From contig CAZUGV010000005.1 of the NCBI GenBank assembly GCA_964620425.1, forward strand, positions 97,800-161,799: a DNA stretch of 64,000 nt. Reading direction: 5' to 3'. The DNA comes from DASXUG01 sp964620425. GTDB taxonomy: Bacteria; Pseudomonadota; Gammaproteobacteria; Burkholderiales; Methylophilaceae. Shown piece after piece: positions 62,899 through 64,000 of the stretch (position 1 is its first letter; each line of letters begins with the position of its first letter). Made by a program: the position numbers and the translations under genes. The notes under the pieces were generated by a model, which worked only from the letters and a program-made list of their open reading frames with translations, made no database searches and was not told where the DNA came from.

Positions 62899-63801
62899 TT
62901 ATTTTTGCTCTTTATTCACTTTACGGTAGATTTTTTCAACGCTGTCACCTTCAACTACTGGCACATGTGGAACGCCATAATCATCTAAGATTTTCAATAT
63001 TTCATCTTGGTGACGATCAAATGCTTCCTGAATCATCGCTAAACGCTCTTTGTCTTTTTTACGTACTGCAAAAGAAATATTCCAGTTTTCTTTACCTTTT
63101 GCATTTACTTGTTCGTATTCTGGAATAATATTAACCACCATGGGCACTTTAGATTGTTTTGCAAAATACCCGCCTATAGGACCCCATGCCACAGCTACAT
63201 CAATTTTCTTTTCCACTAAGTCATCAATCAAAAAACTAGATGGAAGATTTAGATCTCGTTGCATTCTGTAAGGTACAGCGTTGGGCAATAAACCATGATC
63301 GACCATTGGTCTGGTAGCAGGGCTGTGGTCAACAATACCGATAATTGCTTTCTTCAAATCAGGGGAAGTCCAGTCGGTAATGTCGTAACCACTATCTTTA
63401 CGATAAACAAATACATGGGTTGAACGATAGTACGGCTTAGAGGTTAATAAGGCGTCATTATCTGAAGTGGTGCTAATAATGACATCACAGCGGTTTGCGT
63501 TGATGGTATTCCTATAAAAGCCTTGTCGATTATAAGCATAGGTAAAGGATAATTTCTTACCTAAATCTTTTGCTATCACCGCCGCAATTTTATCTTCAAA
63601 CCCTTCCTGCTTGAGATTAGAATAAGGCATATTATCAGGATCCGCGCACACTTTAAATTCCGTTGGGTCTTCTACGCGCCTTACTTCACCTACCCTACCT
63701 TCATCAACATTTAGTTGAGGGATTTGCAATTCTTCTGCTCGACTATAATCACTTGCAATTGCGCTCCCTAGGAACGCACATATTAGCCATTTTTTTAACA
63801 T
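62899..63801 (-). CDS. xoxJ: XoxJ/MxaJ periplasmic binding-like protein
   Basis: A 300-residue exported protein of the solute-binding fold (EFKVCADPDNMPYSNLKQEG, CDVIISTTSDNDALLTSKPYYRSTHVFV, VAVAWGPIGGYFAK). It belongs to the quinoprotein-dehydrogenase-associated MxaJ group, thought to help mature or activate methanol dehydrogenase. It lies between xoxF and xoxG. ATG 63801 has GAGGATG upstream; the longer frame's first 27 residues are not signal-like. Confidence 0.9.
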   Translation of the reverse strand: MLKKWLICAFLGSAIASDYSRAEELQIPQLNVDEGRVGEVRRVEDPTEFKVCADPDNMPYSNLKQEGFEDKIAAVIAKDLGKKLSFTYAYNRQGFYRNTINANRCDVIISTTSDNDALLTSKPYYRSTHVFVYRKDSGYDITDWTSPDLKKAIIGIVDHSPATRPMVDHGLLPNAVPYRMQRDLNLPSSFLIDDLVEKKIDVAVAWGPIGGYFAKQSKVPMVVNIIPEYEQVNAKGKENWNISFAVRKKDKERLAMIQEAFDRHQDEILKILDDYGVPHVPVVEGDSVEKIYRKVNKEQK

Positions 63802-63843
63802 ACCATCATCCTCATATTTACCGTTAGGGTATTGTTGATTTAT

Positions 63844-63875
63844 AAAAAAACACCCCGCCGCAGCGGGGTGTTTAT
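63844..63875 (-). terminator. Terminator between xoxF and xoxJ
   Basis: AAACACCCCGC and GCGGGGTGTTT pair around a short loop, followed on the minus strand by a T-run. It could end most xoxF transcripts and let a minority read into xoxJ-xoxG, giving more dehydrogenase than partner proteins. Confidence 0.88.
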
Positions 63876-63928
63876 ATGACAAACTATCTAACGGTTAGTT
63901 CTCTAACTCTTAGGTTTCAAACTAAAAA

Positions 63929-64000
63929 TTACAAGCTAAACACGTTCAATGCACCGCCACCAGGCGCAGCATTGTACTTAGTTAACTCTTTGTAACCACC
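63929..64000 (-). CDS. xoxF: PQQ-dependent methanol dehydrogenase XoxF (3' end)
   Basis: The last 23 codons and the TAA of a gene that enters from the right. They read GGYKELTKYN then AAPGGGALNVFSL, the C-terminus of a PQQ methanol/alcohol dehydrogenase. Ending right at VFSL, without the C-terminal extension of MxaF, and lying next to xoxJ/xoxG, it is best called XoxF, the lanthanide-dependent type. Partial: most of the gene is outside the window. Confidence 0.8.
   Translation of the reverse strand, partial: GGYKELTKYNAAPGGGALNVFSL

Overview
The window looks like the chromosome of a methylotrophic betaproteobacterium of the Methylophilaceae (Methylotenera-like). The grounds are a lanthanide-type methanol dehydrogenase region (3' end of xoxF, then xoxJ and two cytochromes c), an NAD-dependent molybdenum formate dehydrogenase operon, a 'quinoprotein relay' set (SoxYZ-like carrier, cytochrome b561, zinc metallohydrolase), and a betaproteobacterial gene order around rnpB, rsmI, DUF3149 and DUF3579. 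The species assignment is inference.

Layout. 1-5.4 kb: start of the division/cell-wall cluster (mraZ, rsmH, leftward), the RNase P RNA gene, a DUF3149 peptide, a frameshifted type IV pilin-like gene, pyrC and rsmI. 5.4-9.1 kb: the conserved envelope block lpoA-yraN-diaA-dolP plus a DUF3579 gene. 9.1-16.8 kb: a TlpA-like redoxin, a PilZ-like protein, trxA, rho, rpmE, a short malic enzyme and a GT39 glycosyltransferase. 16.8-22.9 kb: formate dehydrogenase fdsGBA-fdhD-fdsD (leftward). 23-27.1 kb: a sigma-54 activator divergent from an aldehyde dehydrogenase/DUF779 pair, with a clear -24/-12 promoter and repeated upstream sites. 27.2-32.8 kb: molybdenum cofactor genes moaA and mobA-mobB-moeA, separated by a type II restriction-modification pair. 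33.1-34.5 kb: a diguanylate cyclase and a VOC-family protein.

The most notable structure is at 36,538-50,871: a 14.3-kb IS21-type transposon inserted in a TonB-dependent receptor gene. Its two outer ends begin with related TG...TATTA termini. Each end carries an inverted array of ~20-bp motifs spaced every 22-24 bp, and the element is flanked by a 5-bp direct repeat (ACGCG). Removing the element plus one repeat copy rejoins the two receptor halves into one uninterrupted 704-codon reading frame. Besides istA/istB it carries a small HTH protein, a zinc-finger-like protein of unknown function, and a copper detoxification load: copZ, copA, cueR, small Cys/His/Met-rich exported proteins, a frameshifted Met/His-rich DUF2231 protein, a TolC-like lipoprotein, a multicopper oxidase and a short CDF transporter. 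Three MerR/CueR-type promoters with 19-bp spacers appear to control it.

51-56.5 kb: the quinoprotein relay genes, then tonB overlapped by an orphan sensor kinase. 56.6-59.8 kb: bcp, a PIN-PhoH protein and lplT. 59.9-64 kb: a type II NADH dehydrogenase, two cytochromes c, xoxJ and the last 23 codons of xoxF. Metabolically, methanol oxidation in the periplasm (XoxF and its cytochrome), aldehyde oxidation (ALDH) and formate oxidation (Fds) are represented; formate dehydrogenase depends on the molybdenum cofactor genes 5-10 kb away.
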